From contig OU015540.1 of assembly GCA_907165065.1 (NCBI GenBank), forward strand, positions 3,704,001 to 3,768,000: a DNA stretch of 64,000 nucleotides, read 5' to 3'. Below, piece after piece: positions 1 through 11,760 of the stretch. Made by a program: the position numbers and the translations under genes. The first letter of the stretch is position 1. Every line of letters begins with the position of its first letter. The DNA is from Caprimulgus europaeus (lineage: Eukaryota; Chordata; Aves; Caprimulgiformes; Caprimulgidae). The notes under the pieces were generated by a model that worked only from the letters and a program-made list of their open reading frames with translations, ran no database searches and was not told where the DNA came from.

Positions 1-2995
1 TCACTATTCAACCAAACCACTTCCACACTCCTGTTGCTGGAGACAGTCCAGGATCCCCGATTCCTCCAGGCTTAGTCAGCACCAAAGGGCAGCACAGGAC
101 TCAAAGCTCCATCCTGCAGAGATGAGCTGGGACAGGGTGGCTAGCGGAGGGGCGAGAGGAAGGGCTACCCAACACCGAGGGACCCCGAACCATCTCCCAC
201 CCAGCAGTGCCAGTCACAGGAGCACTGTGGACCTCAGCATCGCTGGTGACCCGTGGGTATTGCTAATTGCCAACAAAGACCACGGGGAAGGGAAGGCCGG
301 GGTGGAGGAGGGGTACAGCAGTGAAACGGTTGGCACAGACACTGGCACACATCTCCATCAGGTCAGACACCGGAGGGGTTGTAGCACCTTGAAGGGAAGC
401 AGCAGCAAAACCGTGTGCGGTGCCTGATCTAAGGCAGCGATCGCCACTGGTGATCCAGCGCCGGGAAGCACGAGTTTCCTGCCAGAGCAGCATGAAGGGC
501 GCCAGGGCCAGGTTTGGATGCTGGGACCTGCCAGTGCAGTGACCACAGCACAGCCTCCAGCGAGCTGGTCTCATGCAGCAGACACAACAGGCTACTTCTG
601 GGAACTGTCACACAGTGGAAACGAGCACAGAACCAGGGCAGAGACTTGCAGCACTGGCCTCATGCTATTGCTCCCACAAGGCAACCAGGCACACACCTCT
701 TCCAAGCACCCAGCCCTGCTGTGACAAAGATACGACAGTGTCTCATGTTCTTGGCTTGCAGGAGAGGAGACGGTTCAGCTTCACCTTGGGATCAAGAGCA
801 GGGGCAGTTCTGTCATCGCTTGGCTGTAACAGAGCCAGCCTTGCTCCTGTAACTAGATGTTAAAGTGTGTTTTGCAAGTTAAAGGGTAAACATTTAGCAG
901 CCCAGATTTCTTCTCGAGCCTCTTCTCTTTAGTTCATTCCTGTGACCCTTTCCCAGTCCCTCTAAGCCATCCAGAAGGTCACAACCAGGCTGAAATAGGC
1001 AGCAAGAGGGCAAAAACAGGAGGCAGTGGCCCAGCTGAGCCTGATGCCTCACCTGAGCAGCACAAGCCAGAGATGGGCCTGCCACCAGGCACAGGTCCCC
1101 ATACAGGCAGGTGATGGACACGGGCAGCCTGTGGTGTGGCAGAGCAGGGATGGAGTTTGGGAGGTTTTAGTCAAGCCTGTGGGCAGAGGGCTACATTATG
1201 TCAGCAGTAGGTAGCCCACAAGCACAGGCAGGTGGCAGGGCTTTGCCTCAAGCTGGTGGCCAGAAGAAACAGCTCAGGGCCTCTCTAGCTGGGGTCAGGC
1301 ACGGGGTCTCCATCTCCAGCCAACTCAGCCAGGACAGAAGGTTGTAGGAGTTTTTGCCTTTGCTGCCATGAACTTTGCACTGGGCTCTGGGAGAGGGCTG
1401 AGCTGCAGCTTGGCTGGGGCTTCATTCAGTCCGTGGCATAGACTGTAAACTTTAGTCCCTGCTGAGAGATAAGCTGGGTCTAGATTTGGCCTCCAGGTGT
1501 AAAGCTCTTTAGCTGGTTCTGCCTGGCTGCAGCACCCAGCAGCTGCACAGGGCTGGCATGCCAGCAGCACCATCTCCCCCCCTGCAGCCCTGGGACACTG
1601 CAAAATCCCAAGAGCTCAGGGGAGACGCTCTGGGGTCTAGCTCAGGCCCTGGAAAACCTGGGCAAGGCAGGACAGGCAACAAGCCAGAGCCAGGCAGTGC
1701 CCTGCTGTCACGGCGTTACCTCTGCATCCAACTGTGGCAACGCTGAGCTGTGCTACGAGGTCATCATCTGTGGAGGTAACAGCGTGACATGAGGGTGTTG
1801 CTCCTGCTGCCTGAGGGCCCCCCAATACTGCCAGCACCCTGGGCTTGGAGCTGTGAGGAGGCCAGTGAGCAGACAGGTAATGCCCTCAGCCAGAGCTGCT
1901 TTCCAAAGGCTGTCAGGAGAAGTGAGCAGCATCCAGGCAGAGGCAGGTGGCTCTAGCATTGAGCCCTGGAGATGTGTCGGGACCAGATCCCACAGGCTTT
2001 AACCCCATCGCTCTCAGGATGCGATGATGGCTCCGGCCTTATGATCTGGGGTGCAGAGCTGGAACTGAGGGAGATGGGGGAGCCTTCCTCTTCAGCTACA
2101 GGAAACCATTCTGGTGCCTGCAAAAGCATGAGATGTCCCCTCATTGCTTAGGCCAGAGCTGGCCATCGGGGCCATTGCTCTTCTCCTGAGCAGGCTGTGT
2201 CCACACCAGCATGGCCAACAACAATAGCAGGGAGCAGAGACAGGAACAGTGGCCCAGGACCCCATGGGGATGTCACACCAGGGCTATGTACAGAAGGCTG
2301 GGCAGGAGCTGGCATCTCCAGGGAGCAGTGCCTTTCTCCCTCTGCACGCTCACGCTGTGTGTGCTCTGCCGCAGCCGAAGCTCGCTCCTCACAAGGCTCT
2401 TGTCTCTGTGCTCAAAGGTGTCACCGTCCCAGTGTCTCCACAGCTGGTGCAGCAAAGCCCCCGAGGCACCACCGTGGCCCACATGTTCTCACCTGTGCCC
2501 CACATGGGCTTGCACAAGGCTTGGTGCCCAGCAGATGCTGCAGGGGATGAACCTGCCACAGGGCTGGGGCTCCTCAGCACTTCCCTCTGTCCCACAAGGT
2601 TTAATCCACAGCATCTCTCCCAGCTGCCAGGAGACAAGAGGGGCTGGTACCCCACAGCCACCCCTAACCAACATCCCCCAGCGAGTTCACTGTCGCCAAG
2701 CAGAGGGGAGAGGATGAGGCACAGAGCAAGTCATCCCCTGGCTTTGTGATGGAGTTTGGTAGAAAAATCATCCTCTTCCACCCCCTGGCTTGGAAAGAAG
2801 AGCACGGGGGGGCACCACGCCCAGCCATGCTCACGCATGGGCAGAGAGGAGGAGGTTGTGCCCACACTCATGCACCACATGGATGCACTTAAAAAACCTG
2901 GGAATTGTGAGTGTGGAAGGGGGTTTCCTGAGACCGCAGAGAAGCAAAGGCCGCGTTGAACAGTCAGGGACAGGCGTGCTGGTGTCAGAGCTGTC
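1..2995. other. NATD1 3' UTR / downstream flank, no other gene seen
   Basis: No exon of a recognisable protein, no RNA gene and no clear transposable element was seen. TMEM11, which lies beyond NATD1 in human, is not represented by any coding segment here. The part next to 3000 is NATD1 3' UTR of uncertain length. Open frames in this stretch are short, GC-driven and lack family resemblance. Confidence 0.5.
2600..2605 (-). terminator. Candidate NATD1 poly(A) signal (ATTAAA)
   Basis: ATTAAA on the minus strand about 400 bases after the NATD1 stop. It is the only AATAAA or ATTAAA I found on that strand between 1 and 3000, so it would give a short 3' UTR. The transcript could instead run past the left edge of the window; the sequence alone does not decide. 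Confidence 0.3.
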
Positions 2996-3000
2996 CTGCC

Positions 3001-3117
3001 TTAAGGCTGCAAGTGTTCCAGGTACTGCGGCAGCGGGTTCTCCTTGACGTATTTCTGAATGTACCAGCACGTCAGGTGAGCTTTCAGGTCCTCCTCCACC
3101 ACAAAGTCCAGGGCTGC
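3001..3117 (-). CDS. NATD1: NATD1 coding exon 3 (terminal)
   Basis: Encodes the last 38 residues and a TAA stop (TTA at 3001-3003 on the plus strand). The acceptor is TTGCAG before GCAGCC. The end of the protein reads [13 protein letters not shown], which is the conserved NATD1 C-terminus. Length and end agree with the family. Confidence 0.96.
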   Translation of the reverse strand, partial: AALDFVVEEDLKAHLTCWYIQKYVKENPLPQYLEHLQP

Positions 3118-6100
3118 CTGCAACAACCAGAGAGAACAGACGGGTTACAACCAGCACTCGCAGCCTACGCTCTCCTCTGAAACCTCCCCGGGGAAGCAGC
3201 AGGTTGGTATCATGTACCCCCTGCGCAAGACACCCGAGGGGGAGAGCACAGCCATCATGTCACAGCCACCACAGGGTCCCCAGTTTAACCAGAGGTGTGC
3301 AGGGACCTCCCATGATGATGCCAACTGATGGCACAGGTCCTGCAGGAACAACCTCTCCTGGAGATCAAGATCCCTCTTCCTCTACTCAGCGTGGCTGAAG
3401 GTGGCCAACAGCTCATGAAGGGAGAGGAAGGACTGGCCAGCAGAAAGTCCATTTCCTTGAAAAACAGCTGCTCTCACATCCTCTCTCCACCATCCTCAGC
3501 TCTCCCTGCACATCTGTGGGCCTCAAAAGCAGGGCCCAAGGCAGGAAAAGGGCTCACAAGGGCCTTGAAGCTTTGAGATGAGGGCATCCAGCCCTCAGCA
3601 GAGGTGCTGAACCAACCCCTGCAAGTTGGACACAAGGGCTGTTCACTGCAAGGAGGAAAGGGCTGAGCCTGGGCAAGCAGCTGGACACACTGGCACTCAC
3701 CCAACACCTCACCACCAAAACCAGGAATATCTGACCATGGATTTCCATCTGCCCCACCAGCCACTCCAATTTCCCACCAGAACGGGGATGGTTTCTGAGG
3801 GGCACACATGCAATTGCAATGCAATGGGGCCGGGCTTCAGCCAGGGTCTGTATCCACAGCTGGGACAGGGACAGGTTGTGCCCAGGGGAGACAGGGTGGC
3901 TGGGGCTGTACCTTTGCGAGGTGCTTGGCTATTCCTCTCCCTCGATAGGCGTCTGGTACTTCTGTGTGCTGCAAGTCCACGATCCGCTTCCCCACGTATT
4001 CATAGAGCAGCACCGCCTTGTCGTGGCAACCTGGGGGATGCAAGAGAGGGGGCAGGCTCAGGACACCCCCAGGCTCCCAGCCCACTGTTGGATGGAGCCT
4101 GCAGCAGGGACAGGCAGCTTCGGGATGGCTACAACAGCCCTCGTACAGCTCCTCACACCCATGAGAACGGCTGGGTGCTGGGTGGTCTCATGCCAGAAAG
4201 TCTCAGTGGAGATTTTGCTTTTGGTGACATTTAGACTTCCCTCTTGGCCCCCTCGAGGTGTGAACAGAGGTGGATCTGCTTGGCTTTCCCAAGCCCCTGG
4301 ACCAGGGGCAAGTTTTCTACCCAGAGTCAAGGGGTGATGTGCCAACACAACAAGTTTATGGTAGGAAAACAGCTGACAGGGACGGGCAAGATGCATTGAT
4401 GAGAAGGAAAGAGCAATAAGAGGAGGAGGAAGAACAGGACAAAGCTGACCCAGGTAACAGCCAATTCCCTTCTCTCTACAAGTACAAGAGGTTTTTTTGT
4501 CATGGCACATAAAACAGGGCAAGACATCTTGGCCTGGTGTTGCAGGATTTGGACAGACACGTTTTGGGGAAGATGCTGAGAGAAATGAATCCCACAAACA
4601 CCCAGGAAAGCACACACGGGTGTGCAAGGGGCTTTGTGCACACACATTTACATGCACAGACACAGAGGCTTCCTGTTGCGACACCCTGACCTTTCTCACA
4701 GCAGTTCAGTTACAGGAAAAAAGAAGTTTCAGCACACATGTAAATCAGAGGAGAGCTAATGACACCCCTCCAGTTTCATCTGCAGGACCTGAGCTTCTGT
4801 CTTCAACGCAAAAGCAAACGTTTCATTTCTAGAGGGTTTCTGGATTTAAAAATGAGTTTCAGAAATGCAAGCTTGCATGGGGACTGGAGGTGGGAAAAAG
4901 CCCTGATCAACAAAGGAGAAACAAGCTGGGATCTGAAGGGATTTCAGTCTTGCAAAACACCATCCCACCTGGATTCCCCACTGCCTACAGTTAGGCTGTG
5001 CGCTCATGGCAGCCCTACCTCTGCGGTGACACTGGCTCATGGCACAGGTCCTGCAGGAACAGGAGATCTCTCTCATGGAGATCGAGATTCCTCTTCCTCT
5101 ACTGAGTGAAGCTGAAGGTGGCCAAGAGCTCATGGAAGGAGGGGAAGGACTGGCTGGAGGAAAGCCCGTTTCTTTGAAAAACAGCTGCTCTGCACATCCT
5201 CTCTACACCATCCTCAGCATTGCCCAGAGCCTCTGGGAATAGCAGGGTGAAACAGGCTGTACCCCCAAACCAGGACCATTCCTGGGCTCTCCATCAGCAG
5301 CTCCAGGCATAACCCTTGTTTTCCCCACCAAAAGGCCTCCCCAGGGCAGGAGAGAGGAACAGAGGCACCTCACTGCCATACAGTGCTGAAGAAGCCAGCC
5401 TTGCTGCTCCCCGGTGCCTTGGACATGGGGTTTGCTCCCAGCAAAGGGAAACTGGGGGAGCTGGAAGCAGCACTCACCCCTCATTGGAGCAGCCCAGCCC
5501 AAAGAGATGGGGCATGAGCAGAAACCACACCAAAACATGGCATAAGAGAGACCCCACAAGCCAGCCTCCCACCTGTCTGTCTCGTCCCCTTGGACTTCAG
5601 GGCAGGGATTTTATCAGCCAGCACAGACAGAACTTGGCAGAACAGGCTCAGGTCTCGGCCAGCCCGAGCGGTGCCCCAGGAGCCTGGGCATGATGTTTGA
5701 CTCACAGACACTCCCCTGTGCAGCACCTTGGCTTCCAGGCCACGGGGAGTGAGGAAGTCTGAGTCAATGCAAATCAGCACAGCAAGAAAGAGGAGCAAGA
5801 GGACAGTGCGATGGCAATGGCATCAAGGGCAGCACAGCTGGTCCCCAGCCGGTCCCCAGCCATCCCTCCCTTGGATCCCAGGGTGCATGGGTGATTAAAA
5901 GCTTTTCTGGGAGGTGGGCAAGGGACCAGGTCTAAACTTGTTCTCCATGGAGGGTTTCCACTGGCACAGAGCATCCACGCAAGCAGGGCAGACTGCGTTG
6001 GGCAGCAGAGGATGTCCTTGTGTCACACGCTCAGAAACACCACCAGACACGAGTCCTCAGGCCAGGCAGCTTGTGAGTCTTGGGGGAACAAGCAGCAAGC

Positions 6101-9100
6101 CTGGCCCCAGCCCTGAGCTAAGAAAGGGACACAGCAGGCATCCGGGAAGACGCAGGCACCTCACTCCAGCCCATCCTTCACTGACCCCCTGTCCCGGGGC
6201 ACACACAGTACCTGCCTGGCGAGGGGATGCTGCAGCACTGACAGCACGGGGGGACCCGTCCCTTCTCCCTGTCCCTCTGCACCAGCCCCAGCCCACAACA
6301 CACCATTGTGTGCCCAGGACTCGGGCAGAGCAGGGACCTGTCGAGGGCTGGCTGCCTGCAGCCCAACTTCTGTGCTCAGCTGCAGCCTTTGGAAGCAGCC
6401 CCTGAGCTCCAGGCTCCTTCGGGCACCACTGCAAAGCCATTCCCCGAGAGCAAAGGGGGGAGAGAACAAACACCAGCCCCATTTCCCGCTTTCAGACCCA
6501 GGAAAGCTCAGAGGCAGACAACTGCTCAGCTCTCCTGGCTGCTGAGCCAAAAAGCATCTGCTGAAAGCTGTGCATGGGGCGAGCCGAGAGGACGAGATGT
6601 CCCGAGGAACGTGTGCAGCCCAGGCTGGGGCTCGCTGCACGCCGAGGGCTGGCCCTGCTCCCCAGGGAGCTACTGGCACGTTACTACGGAGAGAAAACAC
6701 AACAGAGCACAACAGGCTGAGCCGAGCAGAGACGGCACAACCGTCACCGAGGGGCCTCGGCTGCAGGAGCAGCAGCGGGGAGGACACTCTGGTTTGAAGC
6801 AGTTTCCTGTTTGGGAGCTCTCTCGAGGTGACTGCAGCACAGGAGAAGAACAGGGACATCTTGATGCAGTGTCCAGTGGACAGATCCCTTCGTCCCTGCT
6901 GCAAATGTGGCAACTTTCCCCTCCAGGAGGGCATCTGCCCCTGCAGGGAGGAGAGCACCAAGGCACAACTTGCTCCAGTTTTCCTGGAGCCCGAGCCCAG
7001 ACTCCTGACAAGGAGCTCCCGAGACTCAGAGCAGCAGCAGGCAAAGCAGGAGCTTCCAGCTGCTGGATCCTGCCCAAACCCAGCTGGGGAGGAGCAGGGG
7101 GTTTGGAAGCGTGGCTTGCTGCACCCACAGATTGAACAAATGGGAGTGTGGATGTGCAAGAAGCCTGTGTGTCCCCAAGGAACCAGAGCCACTCAGTGCA
7201 TGTGGTCAGATCATCTCCCAGCCAGAGACCCTGATGTGCTTGATGGGCATCAAGAAGTCAAAGAGGCCACTGCTAGAAGTGCTGTTCCCCTGCCCCAAGC
7301 AGCTGTGCCAGCAGCTCAACTGACTGGCCAACTCCTTTGGGGTGAGGATCTCTTTGAGGTTCTTGTTTTGACCAGAAATTTTATCTTAGATAAAAAAAAA
7401 AAAAGAAGCCTCAACTATTCCTGACAAAACCAGCGTGTGTGATTCCCATGGAAGCGTTTAGGTTCAACAAACTGATGTTTTCAAACACAGTCCCTGCATC
7501 AGGAGGTTTCTGGCTAGCTTGTGCTGTTAGTCAGATCTTAACCTATTACAAATCCAGTCGGGCTTCTTTCTACCCTCCTCTCACAGGGATAATGAAGCTC
7601 GGTGAGGTCTGGTTATAATCAGCTTTACTTTCAGCTTCTCCATGCATTTGGGATGCAAGGAAGAAGGGAATGTGTTAAAGTAAAGCAGCTGTTTGCATCA
7701 GAGCGTTAGGAGCCACATGCAACAACGAGGGCTCAGAGAAGGGACAGACAGAGCAGCTCAGCAAACACCAAACACCAAACGCAATCCATCTTCCTTGCAC
7801 ACGAGAAGGGAGCCCTGACAAGAGGTTACATGGGGATGCAGAGACAATCACAGGATGATGCTGAAAACAAACACTTTCACAACCACTGCATAGCTTTTAC
7901 AGTATCTCAGGCCTCTTGCTACAGGGATTTCCATAAGAATATCACCACGGAAAGTTTTCTACCCAACATCACACTACCATAAACCACCAAGCTGTCAGCC
8001 TGGAGACCAGGTATGGCTGGACATGAGCTAAGTGTGGCTCCTTGGTCCACAAGCCTGATGCACCCATGTTTTCCCAGAGCATCACCCACACTTGACATCT
8101 AGCTGAAATTAAGACCAGGAACAAGCTGACCCTGAAGCCCACCAGCTGCAGGTTCACCCTACGTGCTGTTCTTCATCTCTGCCACAGTGCGACAACACGG
8201 GACAAAAGTGCTCTCAGAGGGACACATGGGTCACACTGAAGCTAAAATCTGTGCCTGGCCCATTTCTTGTCATTTCCCCCTGTGCAGCAGAGAAAAGCTG
8301 CCAGAGCATTCAGCATCACTGATGCTCATCGTGCCAGAAGCGGGAGCGATGAAGAGAGCAGTGCAGGAAATAAACACCCTGCCACGCACTCCCACAGAGA
8401 TGGTTATCTCCTGACCACCTTCCAGGGCTCGGCTGTTATCAGTAAACACCTCAGAATAAGGAGGAGAGACAGATCACCTGGCCCACGTGGATGTTAGTCA
8501 GCCCAGCGGCAGGAACACCGTCACACCAGGACACTGCTCAGCTCGGCTTCCTTACACAGCTGGCACTGAACTGCCAAAAAAAAGGGCTCCATCTCCCTGA
8601 ACTCCCAGAAAAAAACCCCTAATTACCAGGATCCACCTACAACCCTGGGGAAGACCTTGGTGGACCCTTCCTGAAGCAGGTGATTCCCACCACAGGTTCC
8701 ACAGTTGATTCTCCCACGCTCAAAGTTCATCCTCTCCCAACCCAACTCATCCCCCGAGCGCTCCTCAGCCCACAGCGCGGCTGGCAGAGGTTTGGTTCGG
8801 CAAACCACGATAAAAAGATAACATTTCCCTAATCACTGTGAGTCCTCAGCTCTCCTCCATCATGCACACACAAACTTGGCCGACAGCGACACGGTGTCAC
8901 AGCTCTTGTGCTGGCAGCGGGGACCTGTCACCCGGGACCTCATTTCAGCTCTCTCTGTTTGAAATAAGCAGTTGGTGAAATTGTTTTCTCCGCACCCAGC
9001 ACGCACGTCTCCTCCTTCCCTGTTCCACCACTGCTGAGCCTCCAGCCTGCACTTTGTAATTAGTGGTTGGAATAAAAATGGGGTGGAGGGGGGGAGGTGG

Positions 9101-10269
9101 AAGGGGCGGGGGGGGGGAAGAAGAGACTAAAATAAAATCCAGACTATTCCTGTTGTTTTATTGAGAACACCTCCTACAGTCTGTATAATTTCTGAGCTAC
9201 CCATTGTATTTATTTTAATTTTTTTCTTTAAAAGGCAACTACCCTGCAATTTCTGGAGGGCAGCGAGGCGGCCTGTTTTCCCCAGAGCAGTTCTGGGCAT
9301 GACAGACAGAGGGGAGAGACTCTGGGAGCTGAATATTTGGGATTAACCATGAAGAGGATGGTTGGAAAGGAATCAGTGTGCCACAGAGAAATTTTAGTGG
9401 CAGTTACTTTTTTTTGTTTGCTTTGCCCAATATGTGACAGAGCTGTTGGGGGGTCACCACGTCACCAAATCTCCACAGCCTCAGGTCCCACGGATGCTCA
9501 TGGCAGTTTGGCTCCGTGCCGTGGGTCCAACTGAACCAGGTACCAAGGACCCACAGTGCTGGGGCCCCCACAGGCTGCCCACACCCCCGAGGGGCTTCCC
9601 CACAGGAATCCCACCAGGAGAGCCATGGAGCAGCTCCCAGACTGAGGAACACAACCCAGCACGGCACCTCCACATCACCCAAAGGCACCTGCTCCTGGTG
9701 GGGCCAAGTGAGTCCCCTGCTAAGACCCATCCAGGCCAGGATTCTCCCACCCCAACACCAACTAAGGGAGCCATAAGACCCCCAGATCACCCAGGCCAAG
9801 CAGGAAGGGTGGGGGGCACCAGCAGGAACCAGGGGCACTGGGGAAGGTACAGGGGGGGCTCAGAAGAGTATCGGAGAGGGACACAGTGGCAAGGTGGGGT
9901 GTACAAGAGAAGGTGCCATGGCACTGGGGGCATGGGGAGAGGAGGGCTGGGGGGAGAGATGGGGGGAAATGGGGGGGAAAAAGAAACGGGAGGGGGGAAA
10001 TGGGGAGGGAATGAAATGGGAGGGGGGAAATTAAACAGGAAGGGGGGAAATGGGGGGGGGAATTAAACGGGAGGGGGGAAATGGGGGGGGAATAAGGAGG
10101 AGGGGAGGAATAAGGGGGTTGTAGGCGCTGGGGGTCGCAGGGAGGCAGAAGCCTCGTGTCCCCGTCCCTTACCGTTCAGCCGCACGGTAAACTGCCGCCG
10201 CTTCCGATCGTGCTCCACCTGGATGGGGCAGCCCTGCTCCAGGAGGCCAAGCGGTGCCGAGTGCGCCAT
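3001..10269 (-). CDS. NATD1: NATD1, GNAT-like N-acetyltransferase domain protein (3 coding exons, 110 aa)
   Basis: The coding sequence joins 10269-10173, 4030-3912 and 3117-3001 on the minus strand, with GT/AG introns of about 6.1 kb and 0.8 kb. The 110-residue product matches vertebrate NATD1 (human form 113 aa) almost throughout; the few missing residues are near the N-terminus. It is a single compact GNAT-fold domain of the small acetyltransferase type related to bacterial YjdJ-like proteins. The acetyl-CoA loop is visible as [10 protein letters not shown] at about residues 61-70, the R/Q-x-x-G-x-G/A signature. No signal peptide or membrane segment is seen. The start is chosen because MAHSA is the conserved N-terminus and the ATG has G at -3 and G at +4. 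The catalytic substrate is not established for this family, so acetyl transfer is inferred from the fold. The gene is divergent from MAP2K3, as in human. Confidence 0.95.
3330..3502. repeat. Copy A of an intronic ~175 bp segmental duplication (NATD1 intron 2)
   Basis: This stretch and 5039-5219 read nearly base for base alike in the same orientation, from the shared GGCACAGGTCCTGCAGGAAC to CATCCTCAGC. Differences are scattered substitutions, a 6-base indel and, late in the copy, a 1-base indel. One plus-strand frame, antisense to NATD1, is open in both copies. I do not recognise it as a named avian repeat. Confidence 0.75.
3912..4030 (-). CDS. NATD1: NATD1 coding exon 2
   Basis: A 119-base exon encoding residues 33-72. 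The acceptor CCCCCAG precedes GTTGCC and the donor is AAAG followed by GTACAG. It contains the core of the GNAT domain, including the acetyl-CoA binding loop [10 protein letters not shown]. The exon junctions restore the conserved NGCHDK and AKAALDF sequences exactly. Confidence 0.96.
5039..5219. repeat. Copy B of an intronic ~175 bp segmental duplication (NATD1 intron 1)
   Basis: Partner of 3330-3502, about 1.7 kb away across NATD1 exon 2. In both copies the plus-strand frame starts with MAQVLQEQ and shares [12 protein letters not shown] or VAEGGQ, and SLKNSCS. It could be a local segmental duplication or two insertions of an uncatalogued short repeat. Confidence 0.75.
9940..10125. repeat. 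G-rich purine minisatellite near NATD1 exon 1
   Basis: A polypurine tract on the plus strand built from variants of GGGAGGGGGGAAATGGGG with interspersed GAATTAAAC-type spacers. It contains many runs of four or more G. It lies about 50 bases inside NATD1 intron 1, downstream of the promoter, so the C-rich strand is the sense strand. The repeated runs of G fit the general G-quadruplex pattern. Confidence 0.8.
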
Positions 10270-10640
10270 GGCCGGGCCAAACCGAGCCGGGCTGGGCCGT
10301 ACGTGACACGGAGCCCCAGCAGCGCCGAGTCCCGCCCCGGAACGCCGAGGGAGGGGGGCGGTGGGGAAGCGGCGGGGCCGGGCCGGGCCGTGGCAGCGCG
10401 AGCCGCGGAGCTGCCACCGGCGCGCGGCCGCAGGAAACCAGCTGTGCGGCACGTGCCCACGGCCCGGCCAATGGCCGCGCGGCTGTTTTGTTTTGGTACA
10501 GGCGTCCGGCTCTTAAAGGGGCCGCGCACCTCCCGCCACAACGCACCCACCGGCGGGACCCGGCGCCCCCGCGCGGGCGGGCACGGCCATGGGCACCGGC
10601 ATGGGCACCGGCACGGGTTCACCCGCTGGCAGTGCGGCCC
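10130..10640 (-). promoter_or_regulatory. NATD1 CpG-island promoter
   Basis: A dense CpG region spanning NATD1 coding exon 1 and its upstream flank. Visible elements are a palindromic E-box CACGTG at 10450-10455, a CCAAT box at 10468-10472 (ATTGG on the gene strand) and a TATA-like CTTTAAGA on the minus strand at 10511-10518. If the TATA-like element is used, transcription would begin near 10485. The start site was not determined. Confidence 0.7.
10173..10269 (-). CDS. NATD1: NATD1 coding exon 1
   Basis: Encodes residues 1-32 plus the first base of codon 33. It starts with ATG at 10269, in good Kozak context, and ends at a canonical donor (AACG followed by GTAAGG on the minus strand). It lies inside the NATD1 CpG island. 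It carries the conserved EQGCPI and RRQFTVRLN segments that form the first beta strands of the fold. Confidence 0.95.
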
Positions 10641-10649
10641 TAGAGCTCT

Positions 10650-11185
10650 GTACCGGTGCTGCAGTGGTACACTGGTACTGCGCTGGTGGACTGGTCCTGT
10701 ACTGATGGACTGATCCTTGGCTGGTCCTGTACTGGTCCTGTACTGGTGAACTGGTCCTGGATTGGTCCTGTACTGGTGGACTGATCCTGTACTGATGGAC
10801 TGGTCCTGGACTGGTCCTGTACTGGTGGACTGGTCCCATACTGGTGGACTGGACTGGTGCTGCAGTGGTACACTGGTATGGCACTGGTGTACTGGTTCCA
10901 TACTGGTGGACTGGTCCTGAACTGGTCCTGCACTGGGTACTCTGTACTGGCTCACTGGTACTGCACTGGGACGCAGCACTAGGGCACTGGTGCTGCCCCA
11001 CTGTGCTATGTGCTCTGCAGTAGTTACTGGACTGGGCACCCTGCTCATGTCCTGGGTTCCCTGAGCTGCTGTACTGGTGCTGTGCTGTTGCTGAACTGGC
11101 GCGCTGGTGCTGTGCTGGTGTACTGGTACTGAACCAGCACATGGGACTGGTGCACTGACCCTGCCCTGGTGCACTGGTGTGTCAG
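10650..11185. repeat. CTGGT-based minisatellite upstream of NATD1
   Basis: About 530 bases dominated by ACTGGT/ACTGGA words. They form interleaved units such as ACTGGTCCTGT (about 11-12 bases) and ACTGGTGG, most regular at 10660-10950 and degenerating towards 11185. Because the unit lacks stop codons in several frames, it creates long spurious open frames on the minus strand. It lies just upstream of the NATD1 CpG promoter and within the 3.6 kb between the divergent NATD1 and MAP2K3 starts. Confidence 0.85.
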
Positions 11186-11760
11186 GGTCAGCTCAATGCA
11201 CCTCGGTGCATCCACCACGTGCAAACCTGGGGAGGAAACACGGGATTTGCCCGTATTCCGTGGAGCTGCAGCAGCAACATCTGGAGCTGTTGGAAGCAAA
11301 AGCTCTCGGAGGAAGGTGCTGAGCCCCTCCAAGGCGCCGGCACGCCGGCTGGGTGGCGGGACAGGCTGCTGGCTGCCTGTGCAACAGGAAAAGCAACAAC
11401 ACCCCAAATTAACCTGGAACTCGGAATAATTCACCGGCAGCTGCTCTGCACCTAAATACCATCTCCTGTAGCTTGGCCTTTGTTTACTCATCCCTGTGGC
11501 TCCTCCTCGAGTTAAGAGTCCAGCAGCTGATTAATTCATCAGGCCACTCGATTCGCTTGGTTTGTGCCGCTCTGGTGGGTGCTGGGTGCTGGGACAGGGT
11601 GCTGGCGTTGTGCCCGTCGAGGTGACGCTCTCCTGCTCCCCTTGGGCTCGGGCACCTGCAGCACCCACCAGCACCCACCCTGCAGAAGCAGTGTCTGCCA
11701 GGGGAGAGGGCTTCCTTACCCTCCTCCTCTTCCATGCAAGGCTAGAAAATGGGAGATCTA

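Larger units (their letters stand above)
4031..10172 (-). other. NATD1: NATD1 intron 1 (6.1 kb)
   Basis: The intron between NATD1 coding exons 1 and 2. It contains duplication copy B at 5039-5219, a G-rich stretch near 9079-9120 and the purine-rich minisatellite at about 9940-10125. Between 5,250 and 9,050 I saw no exon, RNA gene or clearly recognisable transposon. The long open frames around 6.1-7.2 kb on both strands have no family resemblance and look like GC-rich chance frames. Confidence 0.8.

Noticed and set aside
1..3000. A search for TMEM11 exons beyond NATD1
   Set aside because: No frame on either strand resembles TMEM11, so it would lie left of the window.
6161..7192. A 343-residue minus-strand open frame and an overlapping 275-residue plus-strand frame
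   Set aside because: GC-rich intron of NATD1. Both strands are open at once, there is no domain, no conserved motif and no splice-compatible neighbours.
10176..11174. A 332-residue open frame on the minus strand rich in VHQYRTS-type repeats
   Set aside because: It is produced by the stop-free CTGGT minisatellite running into the NATD1 CpG island, and it overlaps NATD1 exon 1 out of frame. No family resemblance.
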